From Mesocentrotus franciscanus (taxonomy: Eukaryota > Echinodermata > Echinoidea > Camarodonta > Strongylocentrotidae), in contig CP137685.1 in NCBI GenBank assembly GCA_037976565.1, positions 17,457,980 through 17,521,979 of the forward strand: a stretch of DNA of 64,000 nt. Reading direction: 5' to 3'. This document shows, in pieces, positions 46,726-59,972 of this stretch. The translations under genes and the position numbers were made by a program. Numbering within the stretch: the first letter of the stretch is position 1; every line of letters starts with the position of its first letter. The notes under the pieces are model-generated. The model was not told the origin of the DNA. It searched no databases and worked only from the letters and a program-made list of their open reading frames with translations.

Positions 46726-47962
46726 AGGCCAGGTTCATTGATTTTGAAATCGACTGAATTTGGTATCATTGTAATCAGAACATTACACTGAGTAAAACTA
46801 TCACATTTGTGTAACTTGTAAATTCGTGCGAAAATTATAAAAGTTGATTAAACTTGACGAAATATCACCCCACTCGAGACCCCGAAAACATCGTAAGTCA
46901 GGTGATTTTTGAGTGACGTAGCACAATGAACAATTAATACAATGGGCCGCTCAGCTGATCGGTGCGCGATGCAGTTTGCGTGCAATTCACATGTATTGCA
47001 TTGACTCTTGAGGACCGTACCCATTCTTACCCAACGCTGTTTACCTTCATCAAAGTCACCCTGAAAATATCGATATTGACGAAAACATACTTGATTTGAG
47101 TTTTGAGGAGATAGAAGAAGGAAGTACCTCGGACAACGACAACGAAAATGGAGATTTGGGAGATCTAGATCTAGAAGAAGATCTGGAAGATTTTGCCGAA
47201 GTCGATGGACAAGCACAAGCTGTCGGGGCAGCCGCAGTCGCTGCGTATCTACATGAGCCCGCATATCACAGCCAGGCCAGCCGGCCCGGCGCTTGATCGA
47301 GCTAGCTGTGAATCGCGAACCGGACTGATCTAAGTCTTCTCTCGACTTCCACTTTCCCCATTTATCTATCAAAAATCTAAACTAATCGGCCTAATCAGAC
47401 ATTTTCGTAATGAATATTTGGACAATTATATGTAAACTTGTCGCATATTTTGCCCCAGAAGAGTCGTTAGTTCAGCATGCAAAATGTCTTAGGCACTCCC
47501 AGATCCGACACATACACGCTGAGCTGCCCTCAGTATATGTGATTATTTTCCCGATTTTTATGGTCAAATGTGACGGTAAATAACATAAAAATCGAATACA
47601 CATTTGTAGAAAGTATTATTTATTCAGTGTATCTCATTCAAAGTGCCTAAAATAAAGGAAATATCACAACTGGCGGTAAATATACAAACAACGTTAACCC
47701 ATATCTAAAAATTGCAATGGGTATCCAACATTGTCCCGAATGTGTGCTTGCAGGTTGTTCATAATGTGACGTCATTTTATCGCATATAAATAACGCCGTC
47801 ATTTACTTTGTGAGTGGGTTTTGGAAAGGGTATCAAAATTGCAATTAATTTATTCCTCACAATAGTGAGGGCTTTAAAAGTACTTTAGTCATTTTGTTAA
47901 TGTTCTCAGCAATCTGTAGAGGTGTGATTTGCCTTTTTTCCAAATTTCAATGAACCTGGCCT
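46726..47962. mobile_element. TTAA-flanked element, 1237 bp, with an acidic open frame
   Basis: Inverted ends AGGCCAGGTTCATTGA and its complement, flanked by TTAA (46722-46725, 47963-47966). Inside, 47070-47296 plus strand is open and reads D-I-D-E-N-I-L-D-L-S-F-E-E-I-E-E then many Asp/Asn/Glu. It resembles the acidic N-terminus of some transposases but has no catalytic part, and I cannot name it. Confidence 0.72.
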
Positions 47963-49569
47963 TTAACCATGACTAACATACAAAATTTGTCGCAAATTTA
48001 ACATCGTTCAAATCATACCCATTTGTTCGTACTCTTACTTTTATTTATTTCATAGCAATGCAAATTTCTGAACCTCAATATTGTTTAATAGGTGAGAAAA
48101 GATCCTGAAAAATCATAGGGTAGAATATAATAATTATTAGCTATTTCTGAACGTGAGCAATGATCTAAACAATATTATATACCTCTCTTTAGAAATCTAG
48201 CCATCTGAAATTGGAGTCGTAATTTTAGCCATGCCCGCCTTCAGTCAATAGTCTTTTTTTTTAATGATCGTAACATTCAGCCTTTTTCATGCAACTTTCC
48301 AGCGCAGATTTATAGACAGTGTCTCAGATTTTCTGTGATGTTTTAACCAGTCTTTACTCAAGAAAAGGATAAGGTAAGAATTCTTTGTAGATTTTGTTGT
48401 GAATTCGGTATATAAAAGATATATAAACTCCATTGATATTGGAAGCATAGCTGTTTCTATACTGTCTCTCGGGACGCCCCGGTGCGCCTCGGGGTTATAG
48501 CAGGATGTAACGTCCACTTGAGCCTATTGAAACAGCGATGGCTCTCATAGCAGTTGATATTTCTATAATATATTTATATACACTGTATATTGATTCCCAA
48601 TTTGTGATGGAAAAAATCTAGTTTGACACTGGCACAGTTAGAGTTAAACTAAGGGTTCATAGATTTTGTTCTTGCTAAAAACATGCAAACAAATATGCCC
48701 ATTTATCACCCCAAATACGCCTGAGAATATTCTATACATGTGAACGTCCAATTTGTTTGGTTGAGAAGGCTAGCGTTCACCTATGAGCCGTAACAATCTT
48801 CCCTCAGCGCTAGAAAATGCAATCGCAGGATCGCTCTTTTTTCTTCTTCAAAAAATGGCTGGAAACAATCTCAACTTGAGTTTGAATTAGATAACATGAT
48901 GATGGGAGTAATTCTGAAGAAAGCAGTGATCAGATTTACGAATACTGTTTTAAACGATTAATATGCATGCTTTAATACTCAAACAAAATAGGGCAAACGT
49001 CTGTTTGCAATTATTCGTTCTTGTATGCAATCAAATCATGCGTCTAGACGCATGGTGATCTAGATTATAGTATATTAATACTTCTGCCTGATTAGTACGT
49101 GCTGTTTACTTGAGATACAATCCCTGTATCACCTTCCAGTAATACCAGCACTCGTGGCACACCTGTAAATGTGTCACTTGTGGAAAATAAGTGGTAAAAA
49201 AAAATAATAATAATAATATATCGCCTAAATGTTATCACGCCCCTTGTTTTAATGGATAGGGAACTTTGATTTCAAAATGACTTTAAAAAAGAAGGTTTAA
49301 AATTAAAATACAGCATCCGGGTATTGGATTGAGCGTATTGTTCGCGGTCCATATGTTTTCAGTTGTCACGCTTCACTTCTCAAACCTCCGATCTAGCTAG
49401 CACCGTGTAGACAGGGAATGTGGCTCTAGTTATAATATCTGTGACAAGATTTACGTCTGGAGTTTGTTATACCCCGGGCATACCAACGAGACCGTAACCA
49501 GACCAAAAGCAGACCAAACATAACACTGCAATAACACCGATGACAAAAGATTTGTCTGTTTGGAGTATG

Positions 49570-49818
49570 TAGAGGTGTTGTGGTCTAGTAGATAAGTCAC
49601 CCGACTGCAGGTCACAAGGTACGGAGTTCGAGTCCCATCGCAGCACTAATGTCATTTGTCATGACGCCTGGCTGGAATGCTCCCCAGGGATTGGAGAATG
49701 TGCAAACATTGTGTGCGGGTAAGCTTGAATCCGATTACTGGGGTTATAATATATCTGTAAAGCGCTTAGAGACATCATCGGTGTATTAAGCGCTATATAA
49801 AAGCGGAATATTATTATT
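49570..49818 (+). mobile_element. tRNA-derived SINE, apparently complete
   Basis: Perfect A box (TGGTCTAGTAG, 49581-49591) and B box (AGTTCGAGTCC, 49625-49635), a unique body, the conserved tail TGTAAAGCGCTTAGAGAC..TTAAGCGCTATATAAAAGCG and an ATT-repeat 3' end. Its tail matches fragments at 18.1 and 42.1 kb, so it belongs to one family. Not a functional tRNA. Confidence 0.82.
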
Positions 49819-50859
49819 AAGTCTGGAGTCAATCTTGGGTGTGACTGAGCTATAACTACACAATGGCGATTCTAAAGTTAAGAACTAAATTAATTATACC
49901 TCTTGTAAAATTGATACTTTAGTAAGGTATTCAAACTATTGTTGTTAATTGTATGCATTTCGGCGCCCGGGGCAAGCAATGAAAGTGCGCCCATAACCCT
50001 GCCGAAAATTATCTGCATCACTGAATGAGCGAACTAAGCGGGAGAGAGAGAGGAAAAAAAGATATTTCAATACACGAAGATATTAGCTCATCAAAATACA
50101 CACGGACAGATTATGAGGATTTTCGGGCACCCCATTCAGAATCATTATGTCTTTAGATTGATTTCTTTAGAATGGTAGGTCAATTCACTAGCTTAGGTAT
50201 TAAAAAAGTGTAAATTCAGGTACCCTGCTCCCTGAAATTGTAATGGTATTCAGGCACCCAAAATATGAGAATATTCAAGCATGTCGTTGCCCGAATATGA
50301 GGTGATATTGTAACTCGTAAAATTATCGGGGAGTTCCCCAGTCCCTCCCCCGCCTCGCCTATGGGGGCACCAGAGCAACGGAGTTGAGAATCTTGAGCAC
50401 ATGTGGCTGTCTATTTAGTTCTTCTTCAACTGGGGCGCAACATTAACGAACTCCCCGAAGAAATGTAGCTAATATTTCTCTAATAAGTGTTAAACCTTCA
50501 CAACTGTCATTTGTTACAATTTAGTATGTTGAGGCGCAATAAGATGACAAGCAACGAAAGTTATACTCTCTAATCTCTGATACTGAATTTACACATGGTC
50601 GGGAGCATAGCGACGGAGCTTCATAATTATAAATAAGATCTGATACAATTTACACTTAGTGCAGGGCCTGCAGGCGTGCATTATGTTTATTGGATCATGA
50701 CTTTCTTCGTTTTCTTCGCCTTGATTTCATCTCTTTTCCCTTTCTATTGTTTGCGCCCCATCCAAGTGCCGCCCGGGGCACTTGCCTCACCCCCCCCCCC
50801 TTGCATACGCCACTAGAAATAAGAATGTCATGCCTCACAAGACAGTGACCGCAATAAGG

Positions 50860-52800
50860 GAGCCTGAACGGAAGGCAATGACTATCTTGGGGATAACATG
50901 TCCATCGTCGCGACAATAATTCAAAGACCACTGAATTGTTTGACCGTGAATCTGAGTTCATTGGGGAGCCCTAAATCTTAAACACCTCTCAGTATGGACC
51001 AAAATTATGTCAGACGAGATAATGATGAGTCTTGCTTTTGCGATTGTTCTGAACTGCGCCCTTCTTAATCCCCATTCTCAATCGCATCCCATCAGACTTG
51101 GTTAATACAACCCGACTGTGGATTCATCTTTGGGATAAACCATCTCAGTGTTAACATTGATGAATGTTATTACTAAAACGCCCTTTCATTTGTTTATTGT
51201 GCGTTGGGTATGATGATTGCGGGATTTGTTGTAAAAAAAAGTGATCTTATGTAAGTGATTGTGGGTACGTGTCCCCCACCCCACCCAACGCATTGAGAGG
51301 CCGGAAAAAATGCATTCCAAAACTACAGCGACCCTAATACACAGTTCCTGGCTTTGCCGCTTTGACAAAAAGTTTACTGTTTGACTTCTTTCTGCGAGTA
51401 AGACGGATACCCCACCCCGCGCCCCGCGTCTCTTCATGATGCAATTGCACCTGTTAACAACGCTACGTCACTAGGAATGAAGCATAGGCAAAATGAGGTG
51501 TAAGGAATCACGTTTTACATGCGTCTGAAAAGAACTTCATTTTCCCATTTCTACGACCTCATATTACCCATTACCTAAAAGTGTTATTAGCTTCCTTTTC
51601 AAAAGCTGATCAGTAATACACAATCAATACCATCCTTCTTTGAATACCTCCTCTTTCTAAGAAGTGGATGAACAATAAATGCATTGGTCATATTTCAATA
51701 ACAGCCAAAAAAAGAAGGATCCGTTTGTGTATGGCTGTGGTAATAGATTTGACTTTAAAAATACATACTTGTCCTTCTCATTGTATTTATTGTTTGTGAC
51801 CACTACGTATGGCAGTTATGAATTATTCCCGTATTTCTTTTTTAGTTTAACATATTTATGTATTTGTATGTGTGTGTGTGTAAACCCCCCCCCCCTCTCT
51901 CTCTCTCCCTTTGACCCCCAAAAAAAAAAAAAAAAAAAAACATTTGTCAAAATTTAAGAAAAAAAAATCTTTTGCCTATTGAGTTTTGGCTCTACAACAC
52001 TCCTGTATCGTGACAATTAAACTACTAGCGAGATTTCAAAAGGCTTTCTGCCCATCCAACACTCTTTCAGTGCAATTCCCAACACTTCAGTAAAGATCTG
52101 AACGACGCTTGGCGACCGAAACCATTGAACGACTAACAAGCAGTGACGCACATACAAATGAGTAGGCAATCAAAATATCATTACTGAACTCAAGGTGATA
52201 GTAAAGAGGTTCCCCTTTATATCGCCCTATTGTCCTCATGATAATTTGTTATGATTTTTTTTTAAACTGGTACGGAGACAAATACATGCCGCTGATTTGA
52301 CATGCTTTATGTATATGTATAAATATATCGAGTCCTAATTAAAGCAATTCATTATGCAATCACACGATGGGATTTCGCAAAATATATGAAAGACTCAATA
52401 TAATGATGTTTGTTCCTTTGATCGGGTGTTACGTAAATACTGGACGAAATTCTGCGGGAATATTCTTTGTATTTTCAAAATACAGGCACATTTAACGGTT
52501 TGTGGCATCTACATGCAAGGTATTGCAAAGACAAATATTGACTATTCACTCGACGTTTAGTCGCACCAGTTATAATTTGTCCTCGATTTCTTTTTGTGTA
52601 TACGAGATAACAGGTTATATGTGTTTGTTTAGTAGAATTTCCATTTCGATGTATTCATCCAGGCCAGTTCACTTCCGTTACGTAGCAAGAATATAATTCA
52701 AACACACGGGATGCTGATATGTGTTAAGAACAGGCCAGCAGAGATATTCTTGTTTTTTCCTCTCTCCATTGTTAAATGGGCCGAATAGAATGTCAGAAAG
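50860..52800. repeat. Dispersed direct duplication, copy 1 (1.94 kb)
   Basis: Matches 59973-61890 in the same orientation over the whole length with many small differences: shared words include CTTGGGGATAACATGTCCAT, AGTTTACTGTTTGACTTCTT, CTAACAAGCAGTGACGCACA and TCATCCAGGCCAGTTCACTT. No coding frame is shared. Contains a poly-C/CT/poly-A run at 51886-51940 absent from copy 2. Confidence 0.88.
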
Positions 52801-55800
52801 ATTCGTACTTTTGTTGTTGTTGCTGCTGCTTAACTGATAAACACAAGTCATGTTGATGTGTTATTCTTGTTTTTACTTGAGTGGTATTCTGCAGATACAA
52901 AGTATGTCACAGATTAAAAGGTCTGTAATATGACAACCCAAATAGAGCTTTATCATATCACAGTTTAAATATTCCTCCGACAAAAATAAACAAATGTATC
53001 ATTGTACGCGTATTGGTCTTTTTGGTCTACTGGATTTTCTTTACCCTGTTTCTCTTTTTCTTATCTAGTACACGTTTCCTGTCCTATTTTGTTTTTTCCC
53101 TTAGTATTATCTAGCTCTTATAATTCATATATTTACTCCTTGTAATCAGAACGCCCCAGGGCCTCATTCACCCATAGTCCCTTCCCACATCAATCTCTCG
53201 ACAGCGATCAACTTCCAGGGGTAGCGCTATGGCTCATACCTCAGTCACACCGACTGGACCAACAGCACACTGACAACACAACGAACAAATATTGATACGA
53301 TAAAACTGATGGTCAAGAGTCGGTCGGTTTTCCAGTCCATGTGGAGTCTGTCGATGTAACTGAGGTGTCATTATTTGCACATTGGCCCTTGGTTCCGTAT
53401 GCATTGTCTCATTACATACTTAATGGGCATGTAAACTATTGCTACCTCATTCCTGCCGTGCTATTGATTTTCTAATGGTTACCGACTTCCGTTTGCACAC
53501 AGTGTAATGGCGACCGTACATGATTTACCACGCTTTATTACCTCTCGAGGAGCCTTCACAGGTACATAGCACGATTTGGCGTTACATTTTTGTAAATCAG
53601 AGAAGAACACTTTAAAAGGAATTTAGAATTTGTTGAGTTAGATAAATATTGAATTATATATTTTGTTTTACCCAATTTATTATAAAAGAATTGATTAATT
53701 ATCATCGTATGAAAACTGAAGTTTCAAAACACGATACATGAATCCAAAAGATAATAACAATAAGTTAAGATAAACCGAGTTTTTCAAGGTGCGAATGTGC
53801 ATTATCGAACTGAAGAGACACATACTCTCCAACGGGACAATAGATTAACCAAGTAATATTCCAGGTGGCTTAAATTACTTGAAATAAATAATCAGTTTAA
53901 GAAAATGTAAATATTGAATGCTTTTAAACTAAATCTTGATCCATTCTGCGTACAAGTGCTCACAGTGCAGCAAAAATCTTGTATTATTTTTTGATAATGA
54001 AGGTTGGTGCTCCGCGAGCAGTCCAGACATAGCCATTGTTTGTATGTACGTAGCATCTTCCTCAGGGCTACATTTTGTCCAATTATTTCTTTCAGTGAAT
54101 CAATTGTTCTTTGGTACCTACTGGAAATGAGTGCATTCGTTAAACAAAACAAGAAAAATAAAAGGGACAAAGCAAAACAAAAACAAATTCAAACCAAATT
54201 TAGAAGAAAGAGTGATGTATAAGCTGCAATGCTGTTAATAAATAATTCACAAAGGGCTTAAGATAAAACCTTCCAGATTACATTTCCTCAGAAGTACACA
54301 ATTGCTAAAACGCGCATCGAAATAGATTCAATTTTTATCTAATTCGAGATTAAATTATATTCTCAATCCGAAGATACATATAATGGATAAGTACAAAAAT
54401 ACTAATAAAGGCTATTCGAATAATGTACAATCATTTTTTACCTTTAATCAATGTTGATATAAATACAATAAAATAATTAATTTGTTCTTATTTACGCCCT
54501 TTTTTAATAATCCTGCATCAAAAACGAATGACTAAAAATTTAATTATTATACAATGGTAATCGCATTTCCCCTAATTTTTCTGATTTTTGTTTCCTAAAT
54601 GCAGCAATCGGCATCTACTGGAGTGATTCGTATTTAAAACTAGACCACAGTGCAAGCCACTGGGGAAATGTGCATGCAAATGGGGTGAAGAACCGTCGAT
54701 GCATGGCGTATGAAAGTGTATCTGACCTCACTGCAAAAAACAAGGTCGTCCATACCACGTCATTAATTTATATGTCGTTTAGAGATACGAATCAACAACA
54801 ATAATAATACAAATATTAACAATGGTAATAAATATATTGATCATGATAATGCTACTAATAATGATAACAATGATAACAATGATGAGGATATTAATAATGG
54901 TAAAAAATAATAATAACAATACCTGAAAATGTTAGGATGAGAGTTGTACTTATAAAAAGAGGTTCATACAGAAATCATTAATAGTAATTTTAACATATTT
55001 TCACTGACCTTTCATAAAGGTTTTATATATCACTTTGATAAATGTATAACCTGAATGAGGTTTCGTCTATTTAAATAAAATGCAAATCATGCAACTGGTG
55101 TCATACATAATGATCGGCTTAAGATGCATCCCAAAGTAGACTGTCAATTACACCTTAATACCTTTGGTAAGGAATCTTAATATTCATTGCATGGTAACCT
55201 AATACAATATTGTTTTCCCTGGTCTGTATACATTCCACACAAATCGACTTGTTTCAATCATTGATTTCACTTTATATCAACCGTCCCTTTAGTCCTATCA
55301 CGATAATAAAAGTGCTACCATACGCATGTATAAACCCACTTTAATTGGAAATGAGTAAATATTTACACATTTCTTGATATGTTTTAAACGAATCACCTTA
55401 ACAGCTTTCCTGCATATCGATATATTGCAATCGAACACAATAAAGACATATAAAAAAAGGACAAAGGGAAGCAGTCACACAGAAATCATCTGTCCGACAC
55501 AACTTTAGATAAAGACTGCATTTCATATTTAAACATTAATCAGTAATCATGTCATACATCTTTCTCTTTTAAAACTTACACAGACTCCACGTCAAATACA
55601 TGTCTGTTTTCTGACAAGTACGGGATGAAATTATTGTGTTTTTTTTTGGTATTTTTGATGATCTTCATTTTCTTTCATGCAATTATCATCAGAGGAATAC
55701 TAATAATCTATGATATGACTTTTTTTTTTTTAAATCACGTGTATAAGGCCGAATCAATTTAGCTTTAAACTGATGCTTATGAGCTGTTTCATCAAATCAA

Positions 55801-57540
55801 TTTTAAGCTCAAATCCATTTATTTTATTTTTATTTTTTATGAAACAGGGTTTGAGATGAAAATCAATTTTAGGCCCTTAAAATTGATCCGATCAATTTTG
55901 AGGTCTATGCTAAGGTTTGATAAAACAACCCACATATTTAACGTCCTTTTTCTCACATGGCCAAATGCTTTCTATTCCAGTTTCTCATTATCAACATCGC
56001 TCAACTGCTTGTATATGCTCATTGATTACACGCCTCCATCCTTACCTTGCGTCATTAGGTTTTAATTAATATGTACATGACGAATACAATGGTTGTCATT
56101 CCTTTGCACAATGAGGTAATGGTCGTTTGATATTTGTCAAAATTAACGAGAAAACAACTAAAACCATACGAAGGTCGGCACGAAGAAACATTTTCCATGA
56201 TTTCTTTATCAATAAACATATACAAAATGGAGCAATTAGGAAATGTTCTTCCATTTGAATAAGCAGGGTAACTATCAAATGTGGAATTGGAAGAAAAGAC
56301 CTTAATAAAGAAATACTATACTAAAGTATGTCAAAGTATTTCCTCGTACATTTCTCGACCAATCCATTTCCAAAATTATAGAAAAAATAGAACCTCCCCA
56401 GGCAAGTTATGTATACATAACCGTATAATTGCATACAATCAATATTATTAACACCTATTAAAAACAAACATTAAAATAAAAATTGATTTTTAGAATAAGT
56501 AATCTGAACTATTGAAACGTTCATGAAATGATAAAAGGAAAAAATGACCGCTTAAAGAGAAGCTTGAAATCTGGTGAAGATAACAAATAAATTCTCACAG
56601 AATCCAACAAAACTTACACTGAATTTTCAAAATTACAGATAAGTGACATGTGCCTAACGATTTTGGTAGAAAATGTATAGGGGCTGAATAATGAGCAAAA
56701 AAAAGATAAGGAAATCAAGGTAATAAGGCCTGACATTATGTTCTTAACACAGGTCACTCATGTGAAAATGAGAGTTATGGTTTTTATTGAAGTTGATTTC
56801 CAGCAATTTTGTGTGAGTTCGTTTTCATTCAACTTGTTCAAACAATCAATCTACTGCAGGATAAACAATCCAGAATGAATTATAGCCATGTTCTCTCGAC
56901 ACACGATTTCCATACCAGAGATTAGCTTTAATCACATTTATTTTAATTCATGATAGTATACTCTTTCAATACATTAAATCAAGAGCGATTGCAATGCCCC
57001 CTTCCATGACCTAAAGAAATCAAGTTCGGTTAACTTGACTGATACGCCTTTTTAAGATTAGCACATTTCAAAGAGTGAGGGATTACCTCTCGCTACGATT
57101 GCAGTTGTGCGTATATATACATCTTAGAGTTGTGTTTGGACTTGCGAGAAAAAAAAAGGAATGAATTTCCGTACAAGAAAAATAAATACGAATCTCCTTT
57201 CGAAGTGCTTGCTCATACCACAGAGTAATTATTCATTATCATTTTTTTATAATATAAATATATATATATAAATTCATAAGTGTATATATGCAACAAATGA
57301 ATGGAAATACCTGCATGAAAGTTGAACTGGGGTTGGGCAACCCAAAGTCGTCTTCTGAACATGTGCGAGTACCCCACAGTTATATATATTGTAATGGGCT
57401 AATGTATGTACAGCCTATTTCTCAGTTACCATTCATCTCATATTGTTTTAATTGTTATCTGTATTCTTACTATTATTAGACTGAACACTGGTTATTATTA
57501 TAATTGTCAGAGATGTATGAACATGATTACGCCTTTAATC
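52801..57540. other. AT-rich DNA upstream of RET, no gene seen
   Basis: I see no exon with convincing splice sites and no known domain. A minus-strand frame at 53892-54170 starts with a signal-like hydrophobic segment but has no follow-up. At 54655-54700 an ATTTGCAT octamer lies near TTTAAA-type AT words on the minus strand. Otherwise AT-rich intergenic sequence with short AAT/TGAT microsatellites near 54795-54930. Confidence 0.5.
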
Positions 57541-57550
57541 AAATGTTTAA

Positions 57551-59319
57551 AGGCCAAGTCCACTCCAAAAATAACTTACTTTCAATATAACCAGAAAAAT
57601 CAGACAAACCAATCAAAAAAAGTTTGAGCAAAATCGGATAACTAATAAGAAAGTTAAGAATTTTTTAATGACATGAAAAACTTTGAAAATCACTACACAA
57701 ATTGGTAACTCACTCACGAGACTGTGACGTATGGTCCTTAATACCCACTAATTATTTTCTTTATGTTGATAATATAAATTTCCTATTTTCACCCTAAGAA
57801 ACTTATTTGATTTGATTTGATAAGGTTTTATTCGAATATTCAACAATACAGCTGGAGGCTGATGCAAGTAAATTTACAAGGTAAAAACAATTCCATAGAC
57901 AAAGATATCATATTATGCTTTAACAGTTTTAAATGAATCCAGATATAAACAATACATAGTACATAAATCATAAATAATGATAACAATAATAATAATATTG
58001 AGTTCGGTTTGCATACTTGGATATGAAATAATAGAAAATCAAAGGGTTTAAGGTCAGATATACAGTTTGGAGTCGGTGCAGGACATCTTGATAATGTATT
58101 AAGAGAAAATTATTATTGATCATTAAAAATTGAAACTAAATGATTAAAATGTAACATTTACATGAAGTATATATCAGAAATAAATCGATAAAATACAATT
58201 ATTAAATATTGTTATTTATGATCTTTATGAATACGTGATGTAAAATCCGACTTGAAAACATAAAATTACATTTATTGAAATAACATTAATAATTATTGCA
58301 TTGATCAACTTGCATTTATCAAAGTTAAAATTTAAAAAGTCAGATAATATACGTTGTTCTTCTGAGTTGCATAGATTGGCAATGAGAATATCTTTTATAA
58401 TAATTTATCGGATCAATTTTGTATAAATAAAATGATAGGAGATTGAAGGGTAAGATCGCAAACATCCAGTCTCACATGGTTTCTTAATGAGTTTAAAGGC
58501 CGATCATTGATTAGTGAAATAAAAGGCTAACTGTTCAAGTAATGGGGTCTACATTACATGATAAAGAGATGATTCGAAAAATGTAATAATTAATCATTGT
58601 TTTAAACATACAATACCTGATATAAAAAACCGACTTGCACATATAAAAATTACACTTATCAAAATTGCATTCAACTAAATTATATCTCTAAAATTTACAT
58701 TTCTTTTCTCAAAATAAAATTCTTAAAAACTACATTTTATCAAAGTTCTATTTATTAAAATCATATTTATCAGAACTATATTCATAGAACTACATACAAA
58801 TTCCATTTCTTCACATCAGCATCCAAGTTAGATTGTTAGTAATATGTTTTTGTGTGGATGTACAAATCAAGAGTATTTTTGTCCAGTTAAATCATGAACA
58901 ATTGAATTTTGATAAACTAGTTATATAAAAATCAATAATTATGAAATAAAATATTCAGAAAATAGTATCAATTCTTCAAAATTCATAAAAGTTTTTGGAA
59001 AATGTCATGCACGCAATATGATACAAATCATATAACCTGGGCAAAGGCATGGGGAAATCAAGTTTTGGAGGATAAAAGGAAATTAATGGGATTAAACTAT
59101 ATAAAGCAATTGATAAGTTGTGAGGACATGACGTCACAAACTGATAACCATCTTGGCAATTTGTGTTGTGATTCTCATTGTTCCATAGTTTTACATACTT
59201 TTTCAAAAATTCATAACTTTCTTATTAGTTATCCGATTTTGCTCAAACTTTTTTTGATTGGTTTGTCTGATTTCTCTGCTTTTATTGAAAGTAAGTTATT
59301 TTTGGAGTGGACTTGGCCT
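57551..59319. mobile_element. TTAA-flanked element with about 200-bp arms (1769 bp)
   Basis: The left arm starts AGGCCAAGTCCACTCC and the right arm ends in its complement; both arms continue inverted for about 200 bp (left 57551-57745, right 59120-59319), with TTAA at both borders (57547-57550, 59320-59323). The middle is AT-rich, full of stops, with no transposase. Confidence 0.85.
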
Positions 59320-59639
59320 TTAAAGAACAGCATTGGTCTTGATGATTTAACAATCACATGGGGGATTGTCGTTAATAGGACAGCCATCAGAGTTGATGTG
59401 TACACAAAACTACTGAGCATAATATCTGATTAAACAATGGGAGTCTTGGAACAAGACTAATAAGTAAAGAATGGAGATGCGAGTTGGTCTAGCTGCAATG
59501 TCCCTGTTACGGTCAGCTCTCTGTCATCGCCTTCAAACTGACTCTGTGGACCCCGGTTTGAGACTGAGTCCCGTTTTCGGATGGTGACGTTAAAGGTCGG
59601 TCAACAGACGTAAACAATCATACCTGATTGATACACATC

Positions 59640-59712
59640 TGTTAAAACCAAAAATGTACACGCACACACGAACATACACACGCACACGCACGCACACACA
59701 CACACACACAGT
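59640..59712. repeat. (CA)n microsatellite
   Basis: ACACAC run with CGCACG interruptions. Confidence 0.9.
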
Positions 59713-59972
59713 TATTTTTGTAATATTACCTTCAATTTATTGTGTTTTGTTTGCTGCCAAAAAGCCCTTTCATTTGTAAGATTTTGTATTATTGTCTTTG
59801 TTGTTAAAATATCTTTGCACAATGTAGCCTATCTGTGTTTCTTCCATGCCCCGAGTGGGGCTGTATAAGAAAAAGAATAAACAAAACAAACAAACATGAT
59901 ACGAATCTAAAGTTTGACGTATGCGCCCCCTCCCTTTTGCCTTTTTTGCGCCCCCGTCAAATTCCGCCCGTC

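Noticed and set aside
53892..54170. Signal-peptide exon of RET or another gene
   Set aside because: A hydrophobic start is present, but no donor phase matches exon 2, and the rest of the frame shows no extracellular-domain signature; the 41.4-kb candidate fits better.
54655..54700. Octamer-type promoter (ATTTGCAT) of a histone or snRNA gene
   Set aside because: No histone frame, snRNA sequence or second promoter element was found nearby; a single octamer is expected by chance in a window this size.
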